This document shows, piece after piece, positions 40,989-50,163 of a DNA stretch of 50,163 bases (positions are counted from its first letter, which is position 1; every line of letters starts with the position of its first letter). The stretch covers positions 1 to 50,163 of the forward strand of contig JBLNBU010000202.1 of NCBI GenBank assembly GCA_050260215.1. The letters run 5' to 3'. This DNA comes from JBLNBU01 sp050260215. GTDB taxonomy: Bacteria; Pseudomonadota; Alphaproteobacteria; Rhodospirillales; Magnetospirillaceae. The notes under the pieces are model-generated. The model searched no databases and was not told where the DNA came from. It saw only the letters and a list, made by a program, of their open reading frames with translations. Position numbers and translations under genes: made by a program.

Positions 40989-42656
40989 ATGAAATCGCGC
41001 TTGGTGACCGGGGCTGCCGCGCTGGCGATCGCCACCGGCCTTACTGTCGGTGTCACGCACCATGTGATGGCTGCCGACGCTCAACCCGCCAAGGCCGAGG
41101 TGAAGGTTCCGACCCTCACCGAGGCGGAATGGGAAGATGCGAAGAAGATCTTCTTCGAACGCTGCGCCGGCTGCCACGGCGTGCTGCGCAAGGGTGCCAC
41201 CGGCAAGCCGCTGACCACGGACAAGACCCGTGCGCTGGGCTATGACGGCATCAAGGACATGATCACCTACGGCACCGCCGCGGGCATGCCCAACTGGGGC
41301 ACCTCGGGCGAGTTGTCGGAGAAGCAGATCGAGCTGATGGCCCGCTATCTGCTCAACGAGCCGCCGCAGCCGCCCGAATACGGCATGAAGGAGATGAAGG
41401 CGACCTGGAACGTCCTGGTCCCGCCCGAAAAGCGGCCGACCAAGAAGATGAACAAGGTCAACCTGGACAACCTGTTCTCGGTGACCTTGCGCGACTCCGG
41501 CCAGGTGGCCCTGATCGACGGCGACACCAAGGAAATCGTCAACATCGTCAAGACCGGCTATGCGGTGCACATCTCCCGCATGTCCGCCTCGGGCCGCTAT
41601 CTGTACGTGATCGGCCGCGATGCCAAGATCAACCTGATCGACCTGTGGATGGAGAAGCCGGACAACGTGGCCGAGATCAAGGTCGGTCTCGAGGCGCGTT
41701 CGGTCGAGACCTCGAAGTACAAGGGCTTCGAGGACAAGTACGCCATCGCCGGCACCTACTGGCCGCCGCAGTTCGTCATCATGAAGGGTGACACCCTCGA
41801 GCCGATGAAGATCGTCTCGACCCGCGGCATGACCGTCGACACCCAGGAGTTCCATCCGGAGCCCCGCGTGGCCTCGATCGTCGCCTCCCACTATCACCCC
41901 GAGTTCGTGGTGAACGTGAAGGAGACCGGCAAGATCCTGATGGTCGACTATGCCGACATGAAGAACATGAAGATCACCACCGTGGATGCGGCTCGCTTCC
42001 TCCACGATGGCGGCTTCGACAAGTCCGGCCGCTACTTCCTGGTCGCCGCCAACGCCTCCGACAAGGTGGCCGTGGTCGACACCAAGGAAGACAAGCTGGT
42101 CAAGCTGATCGACACCGGGTCCAAGCCCCATCCGGGCCGCGGCGCCAACTTCATCCATCCGAAGTTCGGCCCCGTCTGGGCGACCAGCCACCTGGGCGAC
42201 GACTCCATCGTGCTGATCGGCACCGATCCCGAGAAGCATAAGGACAACGCCTGGAAGGTGGTCCAGAAGCTGGACGGCCACGGTGGCGGTTCGCTGTTCA
42301 TCAAGACCAATCCGAAGTCCAAGAACCTGTGGGTCGACGCTCCGCTGAACCCCGATGCCGAAACCTACGGCTCGGTGTCGGTGTACAACATCGACGCGCT
42401 GGACAAGGGCAAGGAAGTCCTGCCGATCGCCAAGTGGGCCGATGTGGGCGAGGGTGCTCCCCGCGTGGTGCAGCCCGAGTACTCGGCCGACGGTTCCGAG
42501 GTTTGGTTCTCGGTGTGGAACGGCAAGACCAAGCAGTCGGCCATCGTCATCGTCGACGACAAGACCCGCAAGCTGAAGAAGGTCATCAAGGACCCGAAGA
42601 TCGTCACGCCGACCGGCAAGTTCAACGTGCACAACACCCAGCACGACATCTACTGA
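40989..42656 (+). CDS. nirS: Cytochrome cd1 nitrite reductase NirS
   Basis: A 555-residue periplasmic enzyme that reduces nitrite to nitric oxide. The signal peptide is residues 1-29 (VMAADA). The c-type heme motif CAGCH is 59-63, with Met ligand candidates in the GMPNWG region. From about 125 on is the eight-bladed beta-propeller that binds heme d1, with conserved His in HYHPEFV and HPGRGANFIHPKFGP. The length is standard. The ATG follows GGGAGGGAG. Two Fnr/Dnr-like boxes upstream and a divergent dnr gene argue for NO/low-oxygen control. A terminator follows. Confidence 0.96.
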   Translation: MKSRLVTGAAALAIATGLTVGVTHHVMAADAQPAKAEVKVPTLTEAEWEDAKKIFFERCAGCHGVLRKGATGKPLTTDKTRALGYDGIKDMITYGTAAGMPNWGTSGELSEKQIELMARYLLNEPPQPPEYGMKEMKATWNVLVPPEKRPTKKMNKVNLDNLFSVTLRDSGQVALIDGDTKEIVNIVKTGYAVHISRMSASGRYLYVIGRDAKINLIDLWMEKPDNVAEIKVGLEARSVETSKYKGFEDKYAIAGTYWPPQFVIMKGDTLEPMKIVSTRGMTVDTQEFHPEPRVASIVASHYHPEFVVNVKETGKILMVDYADMKNMKITTVDAARFLHDGGFDKSGRYFLVAANASDKVAVVDTKEDKLVKLIDTGSKPHPGRGANFIHPKFGPVWATSHLGDDSIVLIGTDPEKHKDNAWKVVQKLDGHGGGSLFIKTNPKSKNLWVDAPLNPDAETYGSVSVYNIDALDKGKEVLPIAKWADVGEGAPRVVQPEYSADGSEVWFSVWNGKTKQSAIVIVDDKTRKLKKVIKDPKIVTPTGKFNVHNTQHDIY

Positions 42657-42680
42657 GCCGGTACAAGGTTCGACTCTCCA

Positions 42681-42711
42681 GGCGGGGCCTTCGGGCCCCG
42701 CCATTTTTTTG
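42681..42711 (+). terminator. Rho-independent terminator after nirS
   Basis: GGCGGGGCC-TTCG-GGCCCCGCC hairpin followed by ATTTTTTT, 25 bases after the nirS stop. Confidence 0.9.
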
Positions 42712-42743
42712 TCCGGCTTCCGGCGATGCAGCCCCGTCACAAA

Positions 42744-42757
42744 TTGCCCAACGTCAA
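42744..42757 (+). promoter_or_regulatory. Fnr/Dnr-type box upstream of nirE
   Basis: TTGCC-CAAC-GTCAA differs from TTGAN-N4-NTCAA at one position; 54 bases before the nirE ATG and downstream of the nirS terminator, so the nirECF-DL genes probably have their own promoter. Confidence 0.5.
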
Positions 42758-42810
42758 ATCGGCGCCCCTTGCCCGGTGGTACGAATCGACAAGGCTACAG
42801 GGAGGGGACC

Positions 42811-43585
<775 letters not shown>

Positions 43586-43593
<8 letters not shown>

Positions 43594-43903
43594 TCGGGTC
43601 GGCCTTGCATTGGTTCTCCTTGCCCTGTGCGCCGCTCCCGCCCTGGCCGATCCCGCGCCGGCCCGCCAGGTCGAGCTGCGCGAGCTGGTGGCCGAGGACT
43701 GCGGCTCGTGCCACGGGATGACCCGGAAGGGTGGCCTGGGCTCGCCGCTGCTGCCCGAGACCCTGGGGGCCATGAGCCAGGAAGCGGTGGTCGAGACAAT
43801 CCTGGAAGGCCGCCCCGGCACGCCGATGCCGCCGTGGAAGACCATGCTCAGCCGGGACGATGCCCTGTGGATCGCCCGCAACCTGATGGGAGACGTGAAA
43901 TGA
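43586..43903 (+). CDS. nirC: Cytochrome c55x-like NirC
   Basis: A 105-residue monoheme c-type cytochrome with a signal peptide (about 1-21, ALAD) and CGSCH (39-43) heme motif; the distal Met is in MPPWKTM. NirC donates electrons to NirS or takes part in the maturation of d1-type reductase. It overlaps nirE (8 bases) and nirF (ATGA) at its ends, as in a tight operon. The length is typical. Confidence 0.9.
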
Positions 43904-45066
43904 TGCGCCGCATGGCCGTCGCCGCCTTGCTGCTGCTGTCCGCCTGCGCCGGGCCCGCCCCCCGCGGCACCGGCGACATGGGCGTGGTGATCGAGCGTGC
44001 CGACGGCCGCGTCATGGTGGTCGAGACCACCCGCGGCAGCATCCTGTCCAAGGTCGACGGCCTTGGCGACCTGTCCCACGCCGCCCTGGTGTTCTCGCGC
44101 GACGAGCGCTTCGCCTACGTGTTCGGCCGCGACGGCGGCCTGACCAAGGTCGACATCCTGGAAGGCCGCGCGGTGGCCCGGGTGATGCAGTCGGGCAATT
44201 CCATCGGCGGGGCAATCTCGCAGGACGGCTCGCTGGTGGCGGTGGCCAACTATACGCCGGGCGGCATCAAGGTCTTCGACGCCGCCACCCTGGCCCCGGT
44301 CGCCGACATCGCCGCCATCGGCGCCGACGGCAAGCCCAGCAAGGTGGTCGGCATCGCCGACCTGCCCGGCCGGCGGTTCATCTACAGCCTTTATGACGCC
44401 GGCGAGATCTGGATTGCCGATCTGGCCGACCCCAAGGCACCCAAGATCACCAAATACACCAACGTCGGCAAGCTGCCCTATGACGCGCTGGTGTCGCCCG
44501 ACGGCCGCTGGTACCTGGCCGGCCTGTTCGGCGAGGACGGCATCGCGCTCATCGACCTGTGGAACCCCGACAAGGGGGTGCGGCGCATCCTCGACCACTA
44601 CGGCAAGGGCGAGCAGGGGCTGCCCGTCTACAAGATGCCGCATCTGCGCGGCTGGGCGGTGGCCGGCGACGAGGTGTGGCTGCCCGCCATCGGCCACCAC
44701 GAGGTGCTGGTCGTCGACAAGAACACCTGGACCGAGAAGGCCCGCATTCCGGTCGCCGGCCAGCCGGTGTTCGTCATGGCTCGCCCCGACGGCCGCCAGG
44801 TGTGGGTCAACTTCGCCCTGCCCGACAACGGCAAGGTCCAGGTGATCGACGTGCCGGCCAAGCGGGTGGTCAAGACCATGGAGCCGGGCAAGGCCGTCCT
44901 GCACCTGGAATTCACCCCGCGCGGCGAGCGGGTGTGGCTGTCGGCGCGCGACTCCGACACCGTCGCCGTCTACGACACCGAGACGCTGGAGAGGGTGGGC
45001 GAACTGCCGGCCTCCAAGCCGTCGGGGATCTTCTTCACCCCGCGCGCCCACCGCATGGGGATGTGA
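43900..45066 (+). CDS. nirF: Heme d1 biosynthesis protein NirF
   Basis: A 388-residue lipoprotein with a lipobox ending at Cys16 (LLSAC). It is a beta-propeller related to the d1 domain of NirS: repeated WALAPAI-type blades, GHHEVLVVD, and SARDSDTVAVYDTETLERV. Known NirF is a periplasmic protein needed for late heme d1 synthesis; the His in HLRGWA and HHEV are candidates for its active site. It starts at ATG 43900 overlapping nirC's stop. A second ATG at 43903 is an alternative. Confidence 0.92.
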   Translation: MMRRMAVAALLLLSACAGPAPRGTGDMGVVIERADGRVMVVETTRGSILSKVDGLGDLSHAALVFSRDERFAYVFGRDGGLTKVDILEGRAVARVMQSGNSIGGAISQDGSLVAVANYTPGGIKVFDAATLAPVADIAAIGADGKPSKVVGIADLPGRRFIYSLYDAGEIWIADLADPKAPKITKYTNVGKLPYDALVSPDGRWYLAGLFGEDGIALIDLWNPDKGVRRILDHYGKGEQGLPVYKMPHLRGWAVAGDEVWLPAIGHHEVLVVDKNTWTEKARIPVAGQPVFVMARPDGRQVWVNFALPDNGKVQVIDVPAKRVVKTMEPGKAVLHLEFTPRGERVWLSARDSDTVAVYDTETLERVGELPASKPSGIFFTPRAHRMGM

Positions 45067-45071
45067 CGGAC

Positions 45072-46058
45072 ATGCGCGCCCTCGACGATCTCGACCGCCG
45101 GCTGCTCAACGACTTCCAGCACGACTTCCCGCTGGTGGCGCGCCCCTTCGCCGCCATCGCCGACGTCACCGACCAGACCGAGGCGGCGGTGATGGCGCGC
45201 CTGGCCTGGCTGCGCCTGGACGGCGCCGTCAGCCGCGTCGGGGCGGTGTTCAGGCCGCACACGGTAGGCGCCAGCACGCTGGCGGCCATGGCGGTGCCGG
45301 CCGAGCGCCTGGACGAGGTCGCCGCCCTGGTCAGCGCCTGTCCCCAGGTCAACCACAACTACCAGCGCGACCACCGCCTGAACCTTTGGTTCGTGGTCGC
45401 CTGTGCCGACCGCGCCGAGGTGGCCGCGGTGCTGGACGGCATCGGTGCGGCCACCGGACTGGCGGTGCTGGACCTGCCGCTGGTCGAGGACTACCACATC
45501 GATCTCGGCTTCGATCTGGGTTGGGGTTCGCACGGGCTGCGCTCGGCCCGGCCGGCGCCGTCGACGCCGCCGGTGCTGGACGCGCGCGACCTCGACCTGG
45601 TGGGCGTGCTGGCCGACGGCCTGCCCCTGGTCGAGCGCCCCTACCGGTCGCTGGGGGCGGCCATCGCCATGGACGAGGACGAAGTGCTGGCCCGCCTGCA
45701 GGCGATGATCGAGGCCGGTGCCATCCGCCGCTTCGGCGTGGTGGTGCGCCATCACGAGCTGGGCTTCCGCGCCAACGCCATGGTGGTCTGGGACATTCCC
45801 GACGACGCGGTGGCCCATGTGGGTGCCCAGCTGGCGGCCATGCCCCAGGTCACCTTGTGCTATCGCCGCCCGCGCCGGCTGCCGACCTGGCCCTACAACC
45901 TGTTCTGCATGGTCCATGGCCGCGACCGCTCGTCGGTCGAAGCCGCCATCGCCGACTTCGGCCTGGACTATCCCCACGCCGTGTTATTCTCGACCCGCCG
46001 CTTCAAGCAGACCGGCGCCCGCTACGGCCGCCGGGCCGAGAAGGCGGCGGCGGAATGA
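45072..46058 (+). CDS. nirDL: Siroheme decarboxylase NirD-NirL fusion
   Basis: A 328-residue protein made of two AsnC/Lrp-like halves, about 1-155 and 165-325, each with an HTH-like N-terminal part and a beta-sheet domain. The first has HNYQRDHRLNLWFVV and the second CYRRPRRLPTWPYNLFCMVHG, the residues that bind siroheme in this family. It decarboxylates 12,18-didecarboxysiroheme precursors toward heme d1. Fused NirDL is known; separate nirG/nirH genes, which pair with it in many organisms, are not here. A GTG at 45063 overlapping the nirF stop is an alternative start. Confidence 0.87.
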   Translation: MRALDDLDRRLLNDFQHDFPLVARPFAAIADVTDQTEAAVMARLAWLRLDGAVSRVGAVFRPHTVGASTLAAMAVPAERLDEVAALVSACPQVNHNYQRDHRLNLWFVVACADRAEVAAVLDGIGAATGLAVLDLPLVEDYHIDLGFDLGWGSHGLRSARPAPSTPPVLDARDLDLVGVLADGLPLVERPYRSLGAAIAMDEDEVLARLQAMIEAGAIRRFGVVVRHHELGFRANAMVVWDIPDDAVAHVGAQLAAMPQVTLCYRRPRRLPTWPYNLFCMVHGRDRSSVEAAIADFGLDYPHAVLFSTRRFKQTGARYGRRAEKAAAE

Positions 46059-46116
46059 CGGGATTCCCGCCCTCGCCTGCTTTCGCGGGGGAGGGAGATC
46101 GTCTACCCTTCGCCCC

Positions 46117-47394
46117 ATGTCCGCCGTCCAATCCGATGAATTCTCTGGCCTCATGGCCGCGCTCGGGCCCTTCGAGCCGCAGCCGGTGGTCGCCGTGGCG
46201 GTTTCGGGCGGGCCCGACAGCACCGCGCTGGCGTTGCTGGCCGACGGCTGGGCGCGTGCGCAAGGCGGACGGGCCGTGGCGCTGACCGTCGACCACAGGC
46301 TGCGCCCCGACTCTGCGGCCGAGGCGGCGGCGGTTCACGCCCTGCTGGCCGCCCGCGGCATCGACCACCGGGTGCTGGTGTGGGACGGCCCCAAGCCCGC
46401 CGCCGACGTCCAGGCCGCGGCGCGCGCCGCCCGCTACCGGCTGCTGGGCGACTGGTGCCGGGAAGCCCAGGTGCTGCACCTCTTGCTCGCCCACCACCAG
46501 GACGACCAGGCCGAGACCCTGCTGCTGCGCCTGGGCCGCGGCTCGGGGGTGGACGGGCTGGCGGCCATGGCGCCGGTCCAGGAAACCCGCTGGGGTCGGC
46601 TGCTGCGGCCGCTGTTGGGGGTGCCGCGCGCCCGGCTGGCCGCCACCGTGGCCGACCTGCCCACCGTCGACGATCCCTCCAACCGCTCGGACGCCTTCTC
46701 GAGGGCCCGGCTGCGCCAGCTGATGCCGGCCCTTGCCGCCGAGGGCCTCAGCCCCCGACGCCTGGCCGCTACCGCGGGCCGCATGGGCCGTGCCCGCGCC
46801 GCGCTGGAGCACGCTTGCGCCACTGTTGCCGCCCGCACGGTCGAGCTGCATCCCGCCGGCTTCGCCCTGGTCGCCCCCGCCGCCTTCGACCAGCCGGCCG
46901 AGGTGGCGCTTAGGCTGCTCGGCCGGGTGCTGGGCGTGGTGGGCGGCGGCGAGCACCCCCTGCGCCTGGAGCGGGTCGAGCGCCTGCTGGCCGAACTGCG
47001 CACCGGTCTGCCGGCGGCCCGGACCCTGGGCGGCTGCCGGGTGGCGCCGTGGCGGGGCAGGGTGCTGGTCAGCCGCGAGGCGGCCCGCCTGCAAGGCCCG
47101 GTGGCATTGGTGCCGGGGGCCGAGGTGGAGTGGGACGGGCGCTTCCGCGCGGTCGTGGCGCCGGATGCGGCCTCCGGTCTCAAGCTGGGGGCGCTGGGCG
47201 ACGGGCGGCGGCTGGCCGCCCGGTCAGGCCTTCCTTCGGCGGTGTGGGGCACGCTTCCGGCCATCCTGGACCAAGACGGTATTTCCGCCGTTCCCCACCT
47301 CGGCTATAACCTCGACATTGTTCGGGTGACCTTGCGGTCGATGGTGGCCGCTCCGCCACGGTCCTTGACGGTGGCGGGCCATTGCCTTGTTTAG
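46117..47394 (+). CDS. tilS: tRNA(Ile)-lysidine synthetase TilS
   Basis: A 425-residue ATP-dependent enzyme that modifies the wobble C of the Ile2 tRNA to lysidine, so it reads AUA. The PP-loop motif is SGGPDS (30-35), followed by TVDHRLRPDSA and a HHQDDQAETLLLRLGRGSGV segment, both diagnostic. The C-terminal half includes the Ala/Arg-rich tRNA-binding domains. The start is ATG 46117. It has the usual alphaproteobacterial neighbour ftsH downstream, but the nir genes, not the Tol-Pal genes, are upstream. Confidence 0.93.
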   Translation: MSAVQSDEFSGLMAALGPFEPQPVVAVAVSGGPDSTALALLADGWARAQGGRAVALTVDHRLRPDSAAEAAAVHALLAARGIDHRVLVWDGPKPAADVQAAARAARYRLLGDWCREAQVLHLLLAHHQDDQAETLLLRLGRGSGVDGLAAMAPVQETRWGRLLRPLLGVPRARLAATVADLPTVDDPSNRSDAFSRARLRQLMPALAAEGLSPRRLAATAGRMGRARAALEHACATVAARTVELHPAGFALVAPAAFDQPAEVALRLLGRVLGVVGGGEHPLRLERVERLLAELRTGLPAARTLGGCRVAPWRGRVLVSREAARLQGPVALVPGAEVEWDGRFRAVVAPDAASGLKLGALGDGRRLAARSGLPSAVWGTLPAILDQDGISAVPHLGYNLDIVRVTLRSMVAAPPRSLTVAGHCLV

Positions 47395-47490
47395 GCTTTG
47401 GCCGGCATTATCTGTAGGGCAACGCAATTCGGCCGAGCGGCAGGCGCGGGAGGATTCCCGGGCCGGCGCCAAACCAGGAAGGGCCACGAC

Positions 47491-49422
<1,932 letters not shown>

Positions 49423-49428
49423 CGAATA

Positions 49429-49554
49429 CCCCCTCTCCCGGCGGGAGAGGGGCGGGGTGGGGGAGAGTTGTCCGATGCGGACGCGATGTCCGAGCGGACG
49501 CTTCACCCCCTCACCCAACCCTCTCCCTCAAGGAAGAGGGCTGAGAGGGGGAGG
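49429..49554. repeat. Large inverted-repeat intergenic element
   Basis: CCCCTCTCCCG pairs with CGGGAGAGGGG (49430-49452); GGGGTGGGGGAG near 49454-49466 pairs with the CCCCCTCACCC segment near 49506-49516; CCCTCT...AGAGGG closes the right end. It has the look of a dispersed intergenic palindromic repeat and runs directly into the folP open frame. Confidence 0.7.
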
Positions 49555-50163
49555 TCCGCCATCGTCACGTCCGCCTTCCGCCACATCCCGGGGCCGCCCA
49601 GGGGCTTCGACCTCGACGGCGGCCACCTTGAACGGCATCTCTACGTCCTGCCCATGGGGCTGGTCTCGGGCGAGGCCGCCTCGGCAGCAGTCGTCGCCGG
49701 CCAGGGCTGGCCGCTCAGCGACGGCACCCACGCCTTCACCGCCGTCGGCATCGCGTTGCGCCGGCAGGCCGGAGCCGCCCTGGCGGTGCTCCCCTTCACC
49801 GAGGCGGTTTCCTGGGCCGAGGACGAAGGCCTGGTGGTGGCCCGCCACGTCTCCGGGGTCATCCACCGCATCGGCGCCCGCCGCCGGGCCTGGGCCGGGC
49901 TGCCCCTGGACCGGCCGGTGGCCATGGGGGTGGTCAACGTCACTCCCGACAGCTTTTCCGACGGCGGCGAGACGTTCACGACCGAGGATGCCATCGCCCG
50001 CGGCCTGGCCATGGCCGAGGCCGGTGCCGCCATCGTCGACGTCGGCGGCGAGTCGACCCGACCCGGCGCCCTGCCCGTCGCCCCCGACGAGGAAGCCCGC
50101 CGGGTGGTCCCGGTGGTGCGCGGCCTGGCCGAGAAGGGCATCGTCGTCTCCGTCGATACCCGC
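49486..50163 (+). CDS. folP: Dihydropteroate synthase FolP, 5' part
   Basis: The folate-pathway enzyme that joins pterin pyrophosphate and p-aminobenzoate. The gene runs off the right edge. The recognition motif MGVVNVTPDSFSDGG (49924 onward) and VDVGGESTRPGA are visible. Upstream of that motif is an N-terminal domain of about 120 residues, as in alphaproteobacterial FolP. The start is unclear: coding character begins near 49561, and the nearest canonical start in frame is ATG 49486, inside the intergenic repeat. ATG 49654 would drop conserved residues. An ATC at 49561 with GGGGGAGG upstream is the only other option. Confidence 0.85.
   Translation, partial: MSERTLHPLTQPSPSRKRAERGRSAIVTSAFRHIPGPPRGFDLDGGHLERHLYVLPMGLVSGEAASAAVVAGQGWPLSDGTHAFTAVGIALRRQAGAALAVLPFTEAVSWAEDEGLVVARHVSGVIHRIGARRRAWAGLPLDRPVAMGVVNVTPDSFSDGGETFTTEDAIARGLAMAEAGAAIVDVGGESTRPGALPVAPDEEARRVVPVVRGLAEKGIVVSVDTR

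Noticed and set aside
40038..42740. A 900-codon leftward frame covering dnr and the antisense of nirS
   Set aside because: Only the part up to 40715 matches a regulator. The rest is antisense to nirS and would cross its promoter and terminator.
46060..46116. GC-rich inverted sequence between nirDL and tilS as a terminator
   Set aside because: A stem can be drawn (CCCTCGC...GCGGGGGAGGG) but it is imperfect, without a T-run, and too close to the tilS start to decide.

Overview
The window is a GC-rich chromosomal segment from an alphaproteobacterium. Gene content (cytochrome cd1 denitrification genes, hopanoid glycosyltransferase HpnI, phasin, bacteriohemerythrins, GGDEF proteins, an AR-fold ornithine decarboxylase, a sigma54-type promoter before the hook gene) fits the Rhodospirillales, most like Magnetospirillum. 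That placement is inferred from gene content and base composition; I could not run a database comparison.

Layout. 1-5.5 kb: the 3' part of an aminopeptidase P gene, a peptidoglycan-binding lipoprotein, two hemerythrin-like genes, a Cys-rich peptide with a DUF2293 gene, a DUF488 gene, then a small AT-richer island (about 4.17-5.39 kb) abutting tRNA-Pro(CGG) and carrying one HEPN-like gene. 5.5-11.3 kb: a membrane glycosyltransferase, hpnI, a fluoride exporter with DUF190, a PAS-PAS-GGDEF protein and an unknown gene. 11.3-11.95 kb: about 640 bases without a credible gene. 11.95-19.3 kb: clpA-clpS, phasin, a lipoprotein, a D,D-carboxypeptidase, prmA and a mazEF pair. 19.3-26.9 kb: uvrD/pcrA, several small genes, an ion transporter, and a heme-O/oxidase-assembly group (36-codon membrane peptide, DUF420, ctaB/cyoE), then a TPR protein. 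27-30.6 kb: pentapeptide protein, GGDEF protein, FkbM methyltransferase and a glycosyltransferase-like gene. 30.6-34.2 kb: ornithine decarboxylase behind a leader with an unlisted 37-codon upstream ORF, and flgE behind a sigma54 promoter. 34.2-39.2 kb: aminotransferase, gamma-glutamyltransferase, M48 protease and a DsbA-like protein. 39.2-46.1 kb: two Crp/Fnr regulators divergent from nirS, then nirE-nirC-nirF-nirDL. 46.1 kb to the end: tilS, ftsH and the start of folP.

How genes work together. The nir block makes the dissimilatory nitrite reductase and part of its heme d1 cofactor pathway; Fnr/Dnr-like boxes precede nirS and nirE, and a Dnr-like regulator gene is divergent from nirS. clpS-clpA form an adaptor-unfoldase pair. 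mazEF overlap by 4 bases and have a palindrome in their promoter region. Three convergent gene pairs are separated by copies of the same double-hairpin repeat.

The signals most worth following are the ornithine decarboxylase leader ORF, the tRNA-Pro island with an adjacent tRNA-Pro-like half molecule, and the folP 5' end that appears to be supplied by an intergenic repeat.
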